A stretch of 30,743 bases of DNA from Plakobranchus ocellatus (lineage: Eukaryota > Mollusca > Gastropoda > Plakobranchidae): NCBI GenBank assembly GCA_019648995.1, contig BLXT01007982.1, positions 2,949,135 to 2,979,877 of the forward strand, given 5' to 3'. The notes beneath the pieces were generated by a model. It was not told the origin of the DNA, did not search any database, and worked only from the letters and a program-made list of their open reading frames with translations. Each line of letters begins with the position of its first letter. The stretch's first letter is position 1. The position numbers and the translations under genes are program-made. Of the stretch, positions 1-12,347 are shown one piece after another.

Positions 1-3000
1 TTTTTTTTTTTATAAAAAGATAAAATAGGATGGAAAAACTCTGGCACAGCATGGGAAAATACATGAAGGAAGAAAAAAAAAAGAACATTGAAATATTTGC
101 GTCCACACGTCTTTAAAATCAACACAAAAAGCTCAAAATAATTTGTATTACTAGAAGCTTTATTCTTGCTTTTATTATTTGTATTATTGTATATGATTTT
201 TATAACCTTTTAAGGGTTACAAAGAAGACAATATAAGGCTATATTTATGGACCACAAACACTGATTGTTTAGCCGAAAGAAAAAAAGAAAAAATCCAAAG
301 ATAACCAGTTAATCTTCACATGCATATAATACATGTATTAATGTAAGCCAAAATCATCACTATTGGGATTTTCCTATCATTTGAAACTACTGAAAGATCC
401 TTTTGAGGTGCATCAGGTTAAAAGGTTTTTTAAATGAAAGTGTATTTAAAGAACAAATTTAGAAAAACTGAGGATGAAAATAAATTCACTGTAAAATCGA
501 TATCTTCTAAGTGCCTGCAAAAGTGCAAAGTGAGAAACCAGTTTGCATGTAAAAATAACAATGATGCAAGTTTACATGTACTGGTCCTAAAATGACTTAT
601 GGAATTCTGTGATACTCCTGACTTAATTTTATTTTTCTGTTTTTTGTAACTTAGTGCTGGTTCACTTAACAAAAGCAGTGAGCAACCAGGCATATAAGAG
701 TATCATCTGCATAAAATTTATTTTTCATTGTAAAACGTGGACTTAAAGGTGTGTTGCATGCAAGTCATTCAGGCACAGTTGATCTAAGTTGGCTTGCAGC
801 AGTTTTATTTGAATAAATTTTGTCACTCTTTTTAAAAAAATAACAACTCAAAGTTTTAGTGTAAATAATTTTAAAGATACAAATAGGAATAAAGTTTTTC
901 CGAACAATGGTTAAAAAGAAAACAAAACTTATTTACAAAATTTTAATAAATCCAATCTTAAAGAATGGAGAAAAATTGTTTTCTTTCTTTTTCATCACAA
1001 AAGTACAGATTACATATTCGAGTTACAGTACTATAAAATGTGGGAAAATTTCCTCTCTCCCTTCAACACAATTATTCGTGTCCATTTAAATCCAATAACT
1101 AACATATAATTTTATGTACATAAGGTAAGAGATACAGCATAAATGTTCCCCATTAATGAATTGAGAACAATAATCAGTCTACACAATATTAATGAAACCA
1201 AACTGAGATATTATACAATGACTCAATGATGCATCTCCAGAGCATGTACTTTTACTCTTCATATTTTTGCCTACCTTCTACAGAAGAGCTGCCATTCAAG
1301 GCAAAAAATATTTCCCAAATAGAAAGAGCATTGCAATAAATCTCAATAAATGAAACTGAGAAAAGATAACATACAATACATGTATATTAACTGCAGTATA
1401 CAATCAATCCAATCAGTCTTAATTTTTTTTTTATCAGATACACCTTAGAAGCACAAAAAAATTACATGGACTGGAGTGTAAAAAAAATGGAGCAATTAAT
1501 TCCTTAAGAACAAGAGGAAGTAAACTGATTGAAGAAAAGTGGCAACTTAATTAATAACTGTGCATTTTGTGTATGTAAGCTAAAAATGTCCAAAAAATAG
1601 GATTGGTTTCTTACTACTTCATTTAAAACTGGTACTGTGCAAGTATCATTTTCACTCTGTGATGAATTTTCTTTTCATATGCATGGTGATGTCAGAAAAT
1701 TTCAGACTTCTGTCCAATTAAGATTGTAAAAACTTTGCCCCTTAAAAAATGGTTGATGCAAATGTCACTTGTAAAGCATGCAAGACGTGAGAAATCAAAC
1801 GTGAAATTACGACACAATTTTAGTATTACATCTAAATTTAGAATAACCTATAGCTCCTTTAAAGATTTCGAATGATGCTGGATTTCATTTTGGGGCCTCC
1901 CATATAACATAATGATCTGTTATTACATTCTTGATTTTTTTTCAAATCCCATTTTTTCTCAATATCAACATTTTGTCTATGTAACTCATATAGAATTATA
2001 TATTTTCCTATCATTTGTGACTTATCCCTTCCCACTTTCTTTCTTTCTTTTTTTCTCCCTTTTCTTTTGTTGTCTTTCTTTTTTGATAAAAAATAACTTC
2101 TTTTTTTTCCTCTTTTTACATCTTAAATATACTAATCAAACTAATTTAAACAACTGTGAGATTTTACTTTTTAACCAGTGACACTTAAATTTGAACTCTC
2201 TTTTTCTGTTTGACATTATGTACTGAATTTAGAAAAAAACATTCCATGCATATTTGTTCTTCATATTCCTAGTATATCTGGTCGAGTGTAGGACCAAAAG
2301 CTTACGCGTTTTGTAAGTAGGGCTGCAAAACTTTGTATCCTTAACTTTAAAATATGTGTTGGGTTACCAATAAATTTTATGCAGAGAAAAGGCCATATAG
2401 AAATGGAGCTAATGTATCCTGCTGAGCAGCCATGTAATCGTGATTACACTTAAGTAATCTTTCTCAGCTGCAAAATGTTTCTCATTTATTTATGGTGTTT
2501 CAAAATTATAGAATAGGCCTGCACTGAAACATGAGATTGCTGATTACTAATACCTTTTCATATTGTAATTGGTCTTCAATTCAGAACAAATGGATAGATG
2601 TATTTAACTTCTGATATTCATTTAAAAACAAAACAACTAATAATATCACATTCATCAGCACAAAGCTTGATATAGAAGTAAGTGGTTTTAAAGTCTTTTC
2701 ATTTACAGCAAAAGCTGAATTCAAAGGTTTAAAGAGTAAACAAATTCAAGTGGGGCAAGCTTCATTGAAAAAAAAAATTAAACAAAACTGTAATCCATTT
2801 CAGAAATATGCAATGCAAAAACATACAATCAAAATAACTATTGCTATGTACAAATGAAACTCAAGTTGTTTGGGTAAACCTGAAATGTGTAATAAGTTTT
2901 ATATTATTACACATTTAAGGTTAAAATTTTCATTGCAACTGAGGTATCAATATTAACCATGACCAATCTAAAACAAGAAGCAATTAAAAAAATCTTGTAT

Positions 3001-4700
3001 ATCTGGGTGTGAAGACTGGAGACTTGCAAACAATTTTAACATTTAAGTTGTTGAGGTACTCTGATGCTTACAAAAACATTAAAGAACATAAACATATTCT
3101 TCTTTTCTCTTTCCCTTCTGTCTGGTCTCTATCTTACTCTTTCTGCGCCAGTATCTCTCTGTATTTATTGACTTTTAGTATGCCAAAAGCATCTTTCTGA
3201 CCCTTTTAAACATAGAGCAAATACAGAGCATTTCCCATATGTTAACATGAAAAGGATTAATATAATAAGAGAATTTTGATGCATCAAAAGACAAAGGCAT
3301 TTGAGAAAATATTCTTTCTTATTGGATTTTGCTACCCACATTACTGTTGTACTACCTCTATCAAGTCAATATAAGCAGAATATTGGTGTAAACAATAATG
3401 ATGTAAGTGGAGCCCACTATATACTGGACACTTCAGAGAAAATATTCATGCACCTTCCTGTCTCCTTACTCCCAAGCAAAATTTTGTTTTGATTTCCCAC
3501 AGAAATTATGAATTTTTTTTTGGACACCTGGAGTGCTATTTCAAAAGCACCCAAAAAAGGACAAAAAGGACAGATTTAGTAAATCAACATCTGTTTTCTC
3601 CTAACAAGAATCCAACATAGAATTACTGAGCAATCCAGCAAGAATGGCAATTTTGAAGAAGCATCAGAAATTGTGATGCATAAAATGAAATTCCACAATA
3701 CACATGATAGACAATAAGTTTCTACTTTGGAGAGCATAATTCCTATGACTATCCAGGATTCTCCAAACCAGATTAGCCAAAATTTTTACCTACACAAAGT
3801 AGGAACTAAAACTAGATGCAATCAATCTCTGGCTGGACCATCTTTGAAGTGCTCAGATGGTTCATAATACCCATCCATGCTTTCTTTATCTTGATGATGT
3901 CATCCATAGCATAAAATAAATAGGTTTGTATACTGGCTCTTCAGTTCTTAGATAAGTGGTACAGTTTCAATACAGAGAAGGGCCTTGAGATGATGCACAA
4001 ACTTGATCTCAGACATTTACCATTATTTTGAATTTTGTTTTGTTTTCTTATTATTTTTTTTTGTATTCAAGTTAGACTTTTTTAACACATAATGGTAAAT
4101 TAAGGTAAATGTTGGTTGTAATGTTTTGATGATGTCATGGAAAGAAAGAAAAAATTGGGCTGCTGGTGCAATACATCTTACTTTTCATTTGCTGATAAAT
4201 TTTTATGTCATTTCAAAATTGTCCGCAATTATAAAAAAAATCCTGTTTCATTCACAATTAAACTAATAAAAAATCGATGTAAAAAAAAAAACTTATACTT
4301 ATGTTTGTCATGTTGAAGCTATCAGATTCAAAATGCTATACATGCATGCTGCATATGCTAAAACAACAAAGTTTTATAAAAAAATCATTTCTTTTTAAAA
4401 TTAGGTTTGCCTTAAAAATTTACATTCTGATGTAGGAAAAAAGTTGCATGCAAATATTTGTTATGTATAACTTACTTTATGTTGTATTCTCAAGAACTTT
4501 GCTAGTTTCTTTGTTATTCCAAAAATCAAGATCTATAGCATTAATTACAGAGATTTAAAAAGATTTAAACCTGCGAATTTGAAGGCCAATCTTGGTAAGG
4601 ATAAAATATGTCTAATCTTAGGCCTCCTAATCTAGATTTCTAAAATTCTTGAAGATATAATACAATTTTGCATTTGGAGGAGAAGCTTAGTTATTAGCCA
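1..4700. other. gene-free AT-rich flank 3' of RAB18
   Basis: I see no reading frame with recognisable protein character and no RNA gene. Stop-free runs here are under 90 codons and low in complexity. The region holds homopolymer A/T runs and a plus-strand polypyrimidine tract around 2030-2118. Part could be extended RAB18 3' UTR if distal poly(A) sites are used, but nothing in the sequence shows it. Confidence 0.6.
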
Positions 4701-4723
4701 TACAAGGCATACATACAAAAGCT

Positions 4724-4729
4724 TTTATT
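4724..4729 (-). terminator. candidate RAB18 polyadenylation signal AATAAA
   Basis: First AATAAA on the minus strand after the stop, about 210 nt downstream. It is followed by a T/GT-rich stretch (TTTTGTATGTATGCC), as expected for a downstream element. Many other AATAAA-like hexamers lie further 3' in this AT-rich DNA, so longer 3' UTRs are possible. Confidence 0.4.
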
Positions 4730-4936
4730 GCTGTTGACGAAAAAAAAAAATTATGTCAAAACAAAGCAACCACAATTCAGCAGATAACACTGACTCACAA
4801 CCAAAGCATACCTCTTTCTTTCACAAGTTTATCTACTTTCAACCAAATGCAAGTGCTGCATTCTATTTGAAAGACTTCCAGGACTTACAAATCATTTTTT
4901 CTCTACTCAAAGCAAACCTCTCATCTCAGACATAGA

Positions 4937-5041
4937 TCATATCACACAATAACAACTCTGCCCTTGATAAGCGTCTCCACCACCTTGTCCAGGACGAATG
5001 GTTTTTCCACTTGTCTCCCACAATCCAGGGGTTTGAATGAT
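4937..5041 (-). CDS. RAB18: RAB18 last coding exon, hypervariable tail
   Basis: Encodes 34 residues and TGA. IIQTPGLWE matches vertebrate RAB18. The rest is a Gly/Gln-rich hypervariable tail ending in C-Y-C-V-I. The acceptor is CTGCCAG|A. Confidence 0.93.
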   Translation of the reverse strand: MIQTPGLWETSGKTIRPGQGGGDAYQGQSCYCVI

Positions 5042-8000
5042 CTGGCAGAATGAATTGATATAGAATGGTTTTTACTCAAACAAGATCAAAATACTTCACA
5101 TGCTTTAATTATAATACAATATTTATACACGAGATAAAGCTTCTGGTAACTGTATGTAATATAACATAGAAAGTAAACTTAACATTCAACCAATTAAAAT
5201 ACTGCATTCTGTGCTACAGAAGACAATTAAAATTATGTGTCCACGATTCTTCCAACAGGTGAAAGAAAAATTGCTGCAAGTGTAAGAGTAAGAGAAGCAG
5301 TTATACTAAATTTCTAGGAATCTTCTTCACAACTTGAACGATATTTTTTCTATCTTATGAAACTGAAAAGAGAGTAATTCGAAAAAAAATTTACTTTATG
5401 TCAAACAGCATGCTAAAGTCATTAATGCATGAGCAAAACAATTCAAAATTTTTTTTTAGTGTACTTATAGGTAAAAAATCAAATGCGCATATATTTTCAA
5501 AAGTAGATGAACATTTCATAAAAATGTTTTTCTGACATCATCAGAACTAGTTGCTATCATTTTAAGATAAAACTCTTCTATCAAATCTTGTAAACTGAAA
5601 TCTTTTTATTCCAGGAAAAACTTAGTTATTGTGAGGCTTAATGAATTAAACAATAACAACAAAAAATGCATATTATTAGCACTAATAATAAAACTTACTT
5701 TTTCAACCAATTCTTCAAATGCGCATTGTACACCATCATTTGTTTTAGCGCTGGCCTCAATGAATAACATGTGATGTTTGCGAGCAAACTTGAGTCCCTC
5801 TTCTTTACTGACTTCATGATTGTTCTGAAATTCGACAACAAAATATAATAAAAATGAATTGTTCTTGAAATAGTTTCAGACTTAGAGGATATATTTTTTA
5901 AGAATATGAATCAGCTTACATTTTCTTTGTTTTAAAATTCTGTTTGTGAACATGTTTCAAATACTTTGTCCATTATTGATCATTTAGCCAAGCTTAGAGA
6001 TATTTAGAGTTTTATGTTGACACTACATCTAATAAGCCAGGCGTCTTAAGTGATAATTGGGAAAGCATTATTTTTTAAATGTTCCTCTTTTGATATTCCA
6101 TTCACTAAAAATGTGTAATACATGATTTCTTACTTCTTTGGAGTGGTTCGAAAAGATTCCTCACTCCATTTTGAAAAATACTTTAATCTTTCTACACAAT
6201 GAAGTTGAATGAGCAGCTCTGAGGCATAAATTCATAGCAAAATCTACGCACAACTTATACATTCTAATTATACTTTTAAAAAAATCCTGAAAAAAACATT
6301 TTAGGATGGAAGTTAATATGAAGGAATTACATGGAAAAATACTTATAGTTTGTTAGTGTCATCTGTAATTTTTTCAAACATTTTGAACCAAAATGCAGTC
6401 ATATTGCGTATTTTAATTTAACAAAATTTCAAATCTATTGAATATTTCTTCAGCAAAATGGAAATTATGACTAAAAATCAATACTGAATATGTTGATTAA
6501 TTTTTGCACTGACCTACATAGTAAATGAGTCTTACTTTGTCAACTTACTCGATCTATTTTGTTCCCAACAAGCATCTTTACCATATCTTGTTTGGTTGCA
6601 AACGTCTCTAGCTCATTCAGCCATGCATCCAACTTATTGAATGACTGTTTGCTACTTACATCATAAACTGAAAGTTTAGAAATTAAAGATTTGACAATAT
6701 TGAGCAATAATTGAAAAAAATTTTTTTCACACTTAATGGAAGTTTAGGAAGATCAAAGAAAACTAAATACTCTTCATAATGTCATGTTCACTTTTAATTT
6801 TGCCTTCAGCTTTGTCTTTGCTACAAGATTTATTTTCACTTAATTCAATGGATGTGGTAACCATTTGTTGTTTTTTTGTTGTTTTGGTTTTATTTTTTTT
6901 GCAACAGCCCATGAAATATTATTTAAAAAAGAAAAAAAAAACAAAAAAACATAGATTTTACATGTGTGAAAAAGTGGAAAGATGTGAAAAGAAATAAATT
7001 TTTTTAATCTGTGCTGTTCGCCATATGCTGAAAACGACACCCAATTTTCCAATATTATTCAAACAAAGTCACTATAGATACTGAGACTCTCAGAATGTTT
7101 CAAACAACTTTTTACATACAAATCAGCTGTTACAAAATTTAAAAATTAACATAGATCACAAAAAATGTTAAAGGCCATTCTGTGACAATGTTTACATGAT
7201 TTGGGACTATTATTTGTGTTTACTGTAGACCTAATGTGAAAGCCTACTTTGTTTGTTAGTACATTACTGAAAGCTTATAGATCTACAATGAAACAGGCCG
7301 TTCACTGATCAATTGCATAAAGTGCAATTGACAGAAAGATAAAAATAAAATTATCAATTTAATTTAAGTTGTCTTTCCACTTTCACCATAATTTTTACCA
7401 CCTTCATCACCATTTCGCCATCATCATCATCTTAATCATTAAGCATGTTTATCATCATAATCATCACAATAGTCATCATCATCACCAACACCATGTCCAT
7501 CATGATAATCATTCATAATTATACCAACTTATTGAATGATGTTTCTGTTATGTTCAGCCCCCTAGAACTAGATCTAAACATCAGTCAAAGGTTCAAGAAA
7601 AATTTAAAATCTAATGGATCCTATGCGCTTTTTCTGAATACTTATGTAAAAATATAATGAGTATAGTCAATAAAAAGCATTTTTACTCCATAAATCTCAA
7701 TCCATTTTCTCTAATTTCATCCCTTGCTTTCCTGGGGAAGCAGTAGGAAATGGCTGTATCGATTGTTATTGAGTCCACATGAGTTATTCCCAGAAATCAA
7801 ATGTTTACCATGCAAAATTATGGGTTCAAAGCAGTTCAAGATTTACAATGTGCAGAGCAATAGCGATGTACGGCAAGGATTTTTTTTAAATTCTTTTTTT
7901 TTTTTTTTAACTGCTTTTTATAATATCACACAAAAAATGTAAAAAAAAAGAAGTTAAATCATAACAGTGGGGTGAAAATCAGCAATGGAAGAACTAATAT

Positions 8001-11000
8001 GTTTTCATTTTTTTTTTTATATTTAGAATTTGGCTGAAGAGCTCCATTTTAATCCTTCAATCATACCATGTATACTTTGAAACAATAATTTTGTCAACAT
8101 CTAAATCAAAGCTCAAATGATTTAACTACCTAGAATGACTCCTTGGGCACCTCTGTAGTAACTTGGGGTTAAAGTCCGAAATCGTTCTTGCCCAGCAGTG
8201 TCCTGTTAAAAAATTCAAAAGAAATACATAAATTATAGGTTATTCAATTTCTTCTGTCTTTCTATTTTTAAAAATTTTCTTTTTTAGTTTGTGTTTCCTT
8301 TTGTTTTGTTTTTTTCGGGGTGAGGGGGTCTTCAGCTACAAATAAAAATGAAAATCATCATCACTTTAATCAGGCTGATGACAAAACAAAAACTTGCATT
8401 TAGATTACATATATCCATTCTAAACTTAACTCAATTTGGTCAATTTTACCAGAAAAAAACTATGAAGATCAATAAGCTGCATTAACTTTATCGCAAAATA
8501 TATGCATATTTCAAAATAACAATCAGGTACAATCAGTTCTACTGACATGCTTTTTTTTTTCTTAGTTTATGATACAATTAGTAGAATATTGGGACTGGTC
8601 TTAAGGCAAATAAAGTTTTATCACTCTTTCACATTACTCTTAGATCATAACTTACCCATATTGCCAACTTTGTTTTGTTGCCATCAACTGTTAGGGTTTT
8701 CACCTTGAAATCTACACCTGAAAATTACAATAGTCAGCAATGAAATACCTGTTTCTAATTTGCTAGTTTTGACACCAGTCAGGATAGGTGTTGGTGTTCC
8801 TGTTCGTCATGTCAATCCAAATTATTTCTCCTTGCAACCCAAAAGCGGGAAAGCTAGTTTGGCTCTGCTGTATAAGGCTTGGTGCTCAATGCATTTTTCT
8901 TCTTCACATTACATTCATGTAAGGCATCATTAACCATCTTTTCTTTCCTTTTTTTACTTTTAAAAAATTTATTATGTGCTTAATTATAAACATAAAGGTT
9001 TTAATTTAAGAGGATGGTGCATCTAATTTGTATAGAAATGCTCATAAAATTGACATTGCCTCTTAAGTAGGTCTAGTATAGACACATCTAGATTAGTCTT
9101 GGTAATACATCTTTTGTAAGGTATAATACACTGTAAAAAAAATCCCATCTTTCTAGATCCAGCCTCATTACAGAAAGTACAAACTTCTCATGTAGGAAAC
9201 AATCAGGTCATTCTGTTAAATAACAGATCATTGGCTGATTATAGCTGCAAGTTTCAAATTTTATACATTCTAGATCTACAGGATTTTGGAAAGTTTACCT
9301 TTTTTTTTTCAACTGAGTTTAACACAAACAAATATATATATCCCCATAAGACAGTCTCTTGAGAAGCTGATTCAAGAAGTCAATAGAAACCTTTTGTTCA
9401 GATGTCATTTGATGTAAACAACAGTTTTTAAGAGCAAAAAATTCTTACATTTCATTCTCTTTATATTCTTCAAAATCCAACATAGTTATAATATTTTCCT
9501 AAACATCACACAATAAACAAAAATTTCCAAATATATGAAATTGAAACATAAAAAAACAACCCATATTTAATTTCTTTCAGTTGTTTTTAGAACATTTTAT
9601 ACTAGACTAGAATTAGATTCAGGACTTATTGTTTCAAGTCATGAGCATCACTGGAAGGTGCAACTTTAGTTTCTCCAACCTGATCAACTGACAAAAAAAT
9701 GGGATAAACTGTTGAATTTTCTCTGAGATTAAGAATTCACTCTTCAAACAATTTAAATCCATTTAGCATTTCATTCCAAAGAGGGACATTGCAATAGTAC
9801 ACTAAGGAAATTAAATGAATGAATCAAAAGTGTTTGGATATAATCTACTTTAAGGATTGTGACAAGTTTGGTTCAGTCACTCACTCGTCAGTAGATTTAT
9901 CTAGCCTCAATTTTAGCAATATGCATACCTCAGCTGAGTTAGGCTTGGATAAAAAGAGTGAGAAAATGTAGAAGTTCCAGCATATGCTTCGTTTGTGTCT
10001 GCATATGTGTAAAAAATCCAATGGGGTTTGTGCTTATTGATTAAACAATAATGTATTAATCTAAGCCAAGGTCATTTGCAGAGCTCTGATAAGCTCCTTT
10101 CTTTTTAAGTTTATAAAGGTGAGCCTAGACCTTGAGAATACTGGGTGGCTGGTATGTAAACAAGTTGTGTATGGGTTTTTGTTTTAATTCCAGTACAGTG
10201 TTTTTTTCTTAATTAATACATGAGATGTAATTTCTTAGATGCTAGCTTCTATTTTAGATATAGAAAACTAGAGCTATAGGCCAATTGAAGTCTGTGTGTA
10301 GAATAGGGACATAATATATGCTTAGTTGAGGATAAGATCCTGAGCTTTGTGAGCTTAATAGTAAAGTATTGTTAGATCACATCAGATTAGCACTACAATT
10401 TATTTTTCCTTACTGATTATTACTTTGTTGTTATCATTTTGCTGTTTATTGCAAGTTCATCAATTTGTGCTAAATTTCCTTTTTACTACAGATTTAAAAG
10501 AACTAATTATAACCTGTGTTAAGAAGTTTAAAACTTTAAACCTTAAGTATCAGAGACCCTTGTTTGTGGCAAGGAAAAATGGTGAGGTAAATTTTTAACA
10601 ATTCAGAGTGCAGAAAATGTTATGAAAATTAAGAAATTGCAAATTCATTAAGATTTGATTCTTTCAAAAGGGCCTAAAAATACTGTTGGCTTGTTTTTTT
10701 ATGAAAGTGATCCCAAAGAACACTATACTATATGTCTACACTTTACCAAAAATTGAAAAATGATGCAGTTCTTCTGAGGCAAAAATGTCTCTTTGTAAAA
10801 ATGTACGAGTAAATGTTACCTATTGTAGCAGCTTGTTCAGGGTCAAATGTATCATCTGTAAATCTTAACAGAAGGCTGAAAAGTAACACAAAACAAAAAA
10901 AAATTGATTATGATTCAAAACTTGTTTTGTTAAGATTAATTTTATATGAAAGCGTTCATGAGTTGAGAGTTCTAGATTAGATAATTGGTGAATACTTTTA

Positions 11001-12347
11001 AGTTGTTATTTATCGTCAAAGAAGAAAAAAGCAATAAGAAATTTTGCCTTAAAAATTTTAAGAAATAGGTGATGGAGTAAAAGGTAAATGTCCTAAAGTT
11101 TTTCCAATAGTTACTTTTGTGTTACGTCACTCAGCCCCTTATTTTAAGATATAAAGTTAAAACCTTTTAACTCAATAACTCCGAGCGGCCGCTCCCAGCG
11201 GCCGACGGAACAATACGGATGACCAAGCGGCCGCTAACTATATAAAAGAAAAGAGGCAGAGGGAGAAAACTCCGTCCAGATGCGGGAAAAAAACCCGGAC
11301 ACAAAGAGTTAAAAGAAAGAAAAAACATCAATCTTTTCATTTTGTCCCATATGGAAAGCTAGAAAATTCAATATGATTTAAAATTTAAAAAAAAAAAAGT
11401 TGAACATTTCTTTTTGGCATGGGTGATGGAATTTAAAATGATAAGAGTTAAATTGTAAGAATGAAAGGCAAAAATGATTCCTCCTGACATAATTTTCTCT
11501 AAAGCTCCATTCCAAGAAGAAAGTTTTGTTTAAAAAATATAATTTCATCAGCGAGGCAAAGACTAGAATCAATTAGAGAATATAAGATTTCATTTTCAAC
11601 AAGACATCAGTACTCCAGTGCAAAAAATCCTTCTGTTACACTACCCACCCCTTGTCCAAAATTAGAACTGATCTACTAGATCTAGATCCTAGAAAGATAG
11701 CCCAGAGAAAAAAAACCCCAGCAATGTGATGTTGATCAAGCTAGATAGTAGGCTTTTCTCCCATCCACTAATCATATAATCTATTACTAGACCTTCCAAC
11801 ATTCAGTAGAAATATGCATGGTCACGAAATGGCACCCCCATTTCCCTTATCCAACAGAGCCACTGTCGTAAGACCAGGCTGTGTAAAACACAAAGGATAG
11901 CTCCGACAAATAGCAGACTTGGTGTGCGCTCGCACCAAAGAAAGACAGTACTTCAAAACATGTATTGTTGCCTCAAGTGTGGGCCTACGCTTTGAGGGAT
12001 ACGTGGCTCTGGCAGACAGCTAGATTTAGATTTTAAATAGATCTAGGTCTAGTTCATATTAATGCCTAGACCTAGTATTACAAATAGGCCTATTGATTTT
12101 CTTCGTAAATTTCATATTCTGATATTTTTGTTAGTTTATCAACACAATAACTTCGGGTTTTAAAATCGACTTCCCTTTAAAATGATGCTTCTTGCATGTT
12201 TTCAATGATGCTATACACGAATATGGCCCTCATTCGTAAACATTTGTGATTATAAAAAACGTATTTATATTCTTACCTTGATTTGCCCACTCCGCTTTCG
12301 CCTATGATTAATATTTTGAGAGTGGTTAGTATTTCGTGTTCCTCCAT
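4937..12347 (-). CDS. RAB18: RAB18 small GTPase, complete gene, 7 coding exons
   Basis: Rab-family GTPase. In other animals RAB18 acts on ER, Golgi and lipid-droplet membranes in trafficking and lipid-droplet dynamics. Coding exons on the minus strand are 12277-12347, 10820-10875, 8656-8717, 8130-8202, 6549-6667, 5699-5824 and 4937-5041. Together they make 612 nt, which is 203 residues plus TGA; human RAB18 has 206. All introns are GT-AG and the phases close exactly. Visible motifs are the P-loop GESGVGKS (16-23), switch I with T41-I-G (41-43), WDTAGQE (63-69), NKID (123-126) and EASAK (150-154). The stretch LTPSYYRGAQGVILVYDV (74-91) is RAB18-specific rather than generic Rab. The ATG has a strong Kozak context (AAAACCATGG). 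The tail ends SCYCVI, so prenylation would be at C199 and/or C201. Human RAB18 ends in a CaaX (CSVL), and here one residue between the last Cys and the end is missing. Identification is very secure; the assignment rests on family knowledge. Confidence 0.97.
5699..5824 (-). CDS. RAB18: RAB18 coding exon 6
   Basis: Exactly 42 codons, residues 128-169. It includes EEGLKFARKH and the G5 motif EASAK, followed by DGVQCAFEELVEK as in vertebrate RAB18. Both borders are in phase 0 (acceptor TTTCAG, donor AAA|GTAAGT), so skipping it would keep frame but remove the G5 motif. Confidence 0.95.
6549..6667 (-). CDS. RAB18: RAB18 coding exon 5
   Basis: Encodes residues 88-127, including FNKLDAWLNELETF and the nucleotide-binding NKID motif. 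The acceptor is ACTTTCAG and the donor is CGA|GTAAGT. The exon ends in phase 0 after R127. Confidence 0.95.
7384..7517. repeat. imperfect (CAT/ATC)n microsatellite
   Basis: Interrupted trinucleotide runs of ATC/CAT with ACC and ATT variants, in RAB18 intron 4. It creates an Ile/Met/His-rich pseudo-frame with no protein character. Confidence 0.85.
8130..8202 (-). CDS. RAB18: RAB18 coding exon 4
   Basis: Begins with DTAGQERFRTLTPSYYRGAQ, which is switch II and the RAB18-typical LTPSYYRGAQ. The catalytic Gln of DTAGQE (Q68) is intact. The acceptor is TTTAACAG and the donor is CTAG|GTAGTT. Confidence 0.95.
8656..8717 (-). CDS. RAB18: RAB18 coding exon 3
   Basis: Encodes GVDFKVKTLTVDGNKTKLAI followed by W63, the beta-2/beta-3 interswitch that carries effector specificity. 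The acceptor is AATTTTCAG and the donor is TGG|GTAAGT. The exon ends in phase 0 just before the DTAGQE motif. Confidence 0.95.
8718..10819 (-). other. RAB18 intron 2
   Basis: A 2.1-kb GT-AG intron. It is AT-rich with scattered TCTAGAT motifs (around 9070-9290) and short T runs. I see no additional exon or element. Confidence 0.85.
10820..10875 (-). CDS. RAB18: RAB18 coding exon 2
   Basis: Encodes SLLLRFTDDTFDPEQAATI, the end of helix alpha-1 and switch I. The acceptor is TTTTCAG|C and the donor is ATAG|GTAACA. It completes codon 24 and leaves one base of G43. Confidence 0.95.
10876..12276 (-). other. RAB18 intron 1
   Basis: A 1.4-kb GT-AG intron. It contains the GC-rich solo-LTR candidate (11120-11339), GATCTA-type runs near 11672-11695 and 12029-12075, and a short GGTG/CACC hairpin near 11919-11940. 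A CpG-containing first intron near a promoter could hold regulatory sequence, but none is demonstrable. Confidence 0.85.
11120..11339 (+). mobile_element. candidate solo LTR of a small LTR retrotransposon
   Basis: A 220-bp block starts TGTTACGTCACTC and ends TCTTTTCA, giving TG...CA ends. It is flanked by the direct repeat TTTTG (11115-11119 and 11340-11344), as expected for a 5-bp target-site duplication. Its interior is unlike the neighbourhood: three GCGGCCG-type GC cores and a TATA-like CTATATAAAAG near 11238. A GTCC..GGG/CCCGGAC hairpin follows downstream of the TATA. No internal coding region, primer-binding site or second LTR is present. A competing reading is a TTAA-flanked MITE, because CTTTTAACTC (11164-11173) and GAGTTAAAAG (11306-11315) are perfect inverted repeats. 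Confidence 0.5.

Larger units (their letters stand above)
5042..8655 (-). other. RAB18 introns 3 to 6
   Basis: Introns at 8203-8655, 6668-8129, 5825-6548 and 5042-5698. All are GT-AG and AT-rich with poly-T runs, for example around 7880-7910. Apart from coding exons 4-6 and the CAT/ATC microsatellite listed separately, I see nothing else in them. Confidence 0.85.

Noticed and set aside
430-693. 87-codon minus-strand frame in the left flank
   Set aside because: Ser/Leu/Phe-rich composition expected of AT-rich noncoding DNA; no homology recognised.
1912-2181. Hydrophobic 89-codon frame
   Set aside because: Produced by a polypyrimidine tract (Phe/Leu/Ser codons), not a membrane protein.
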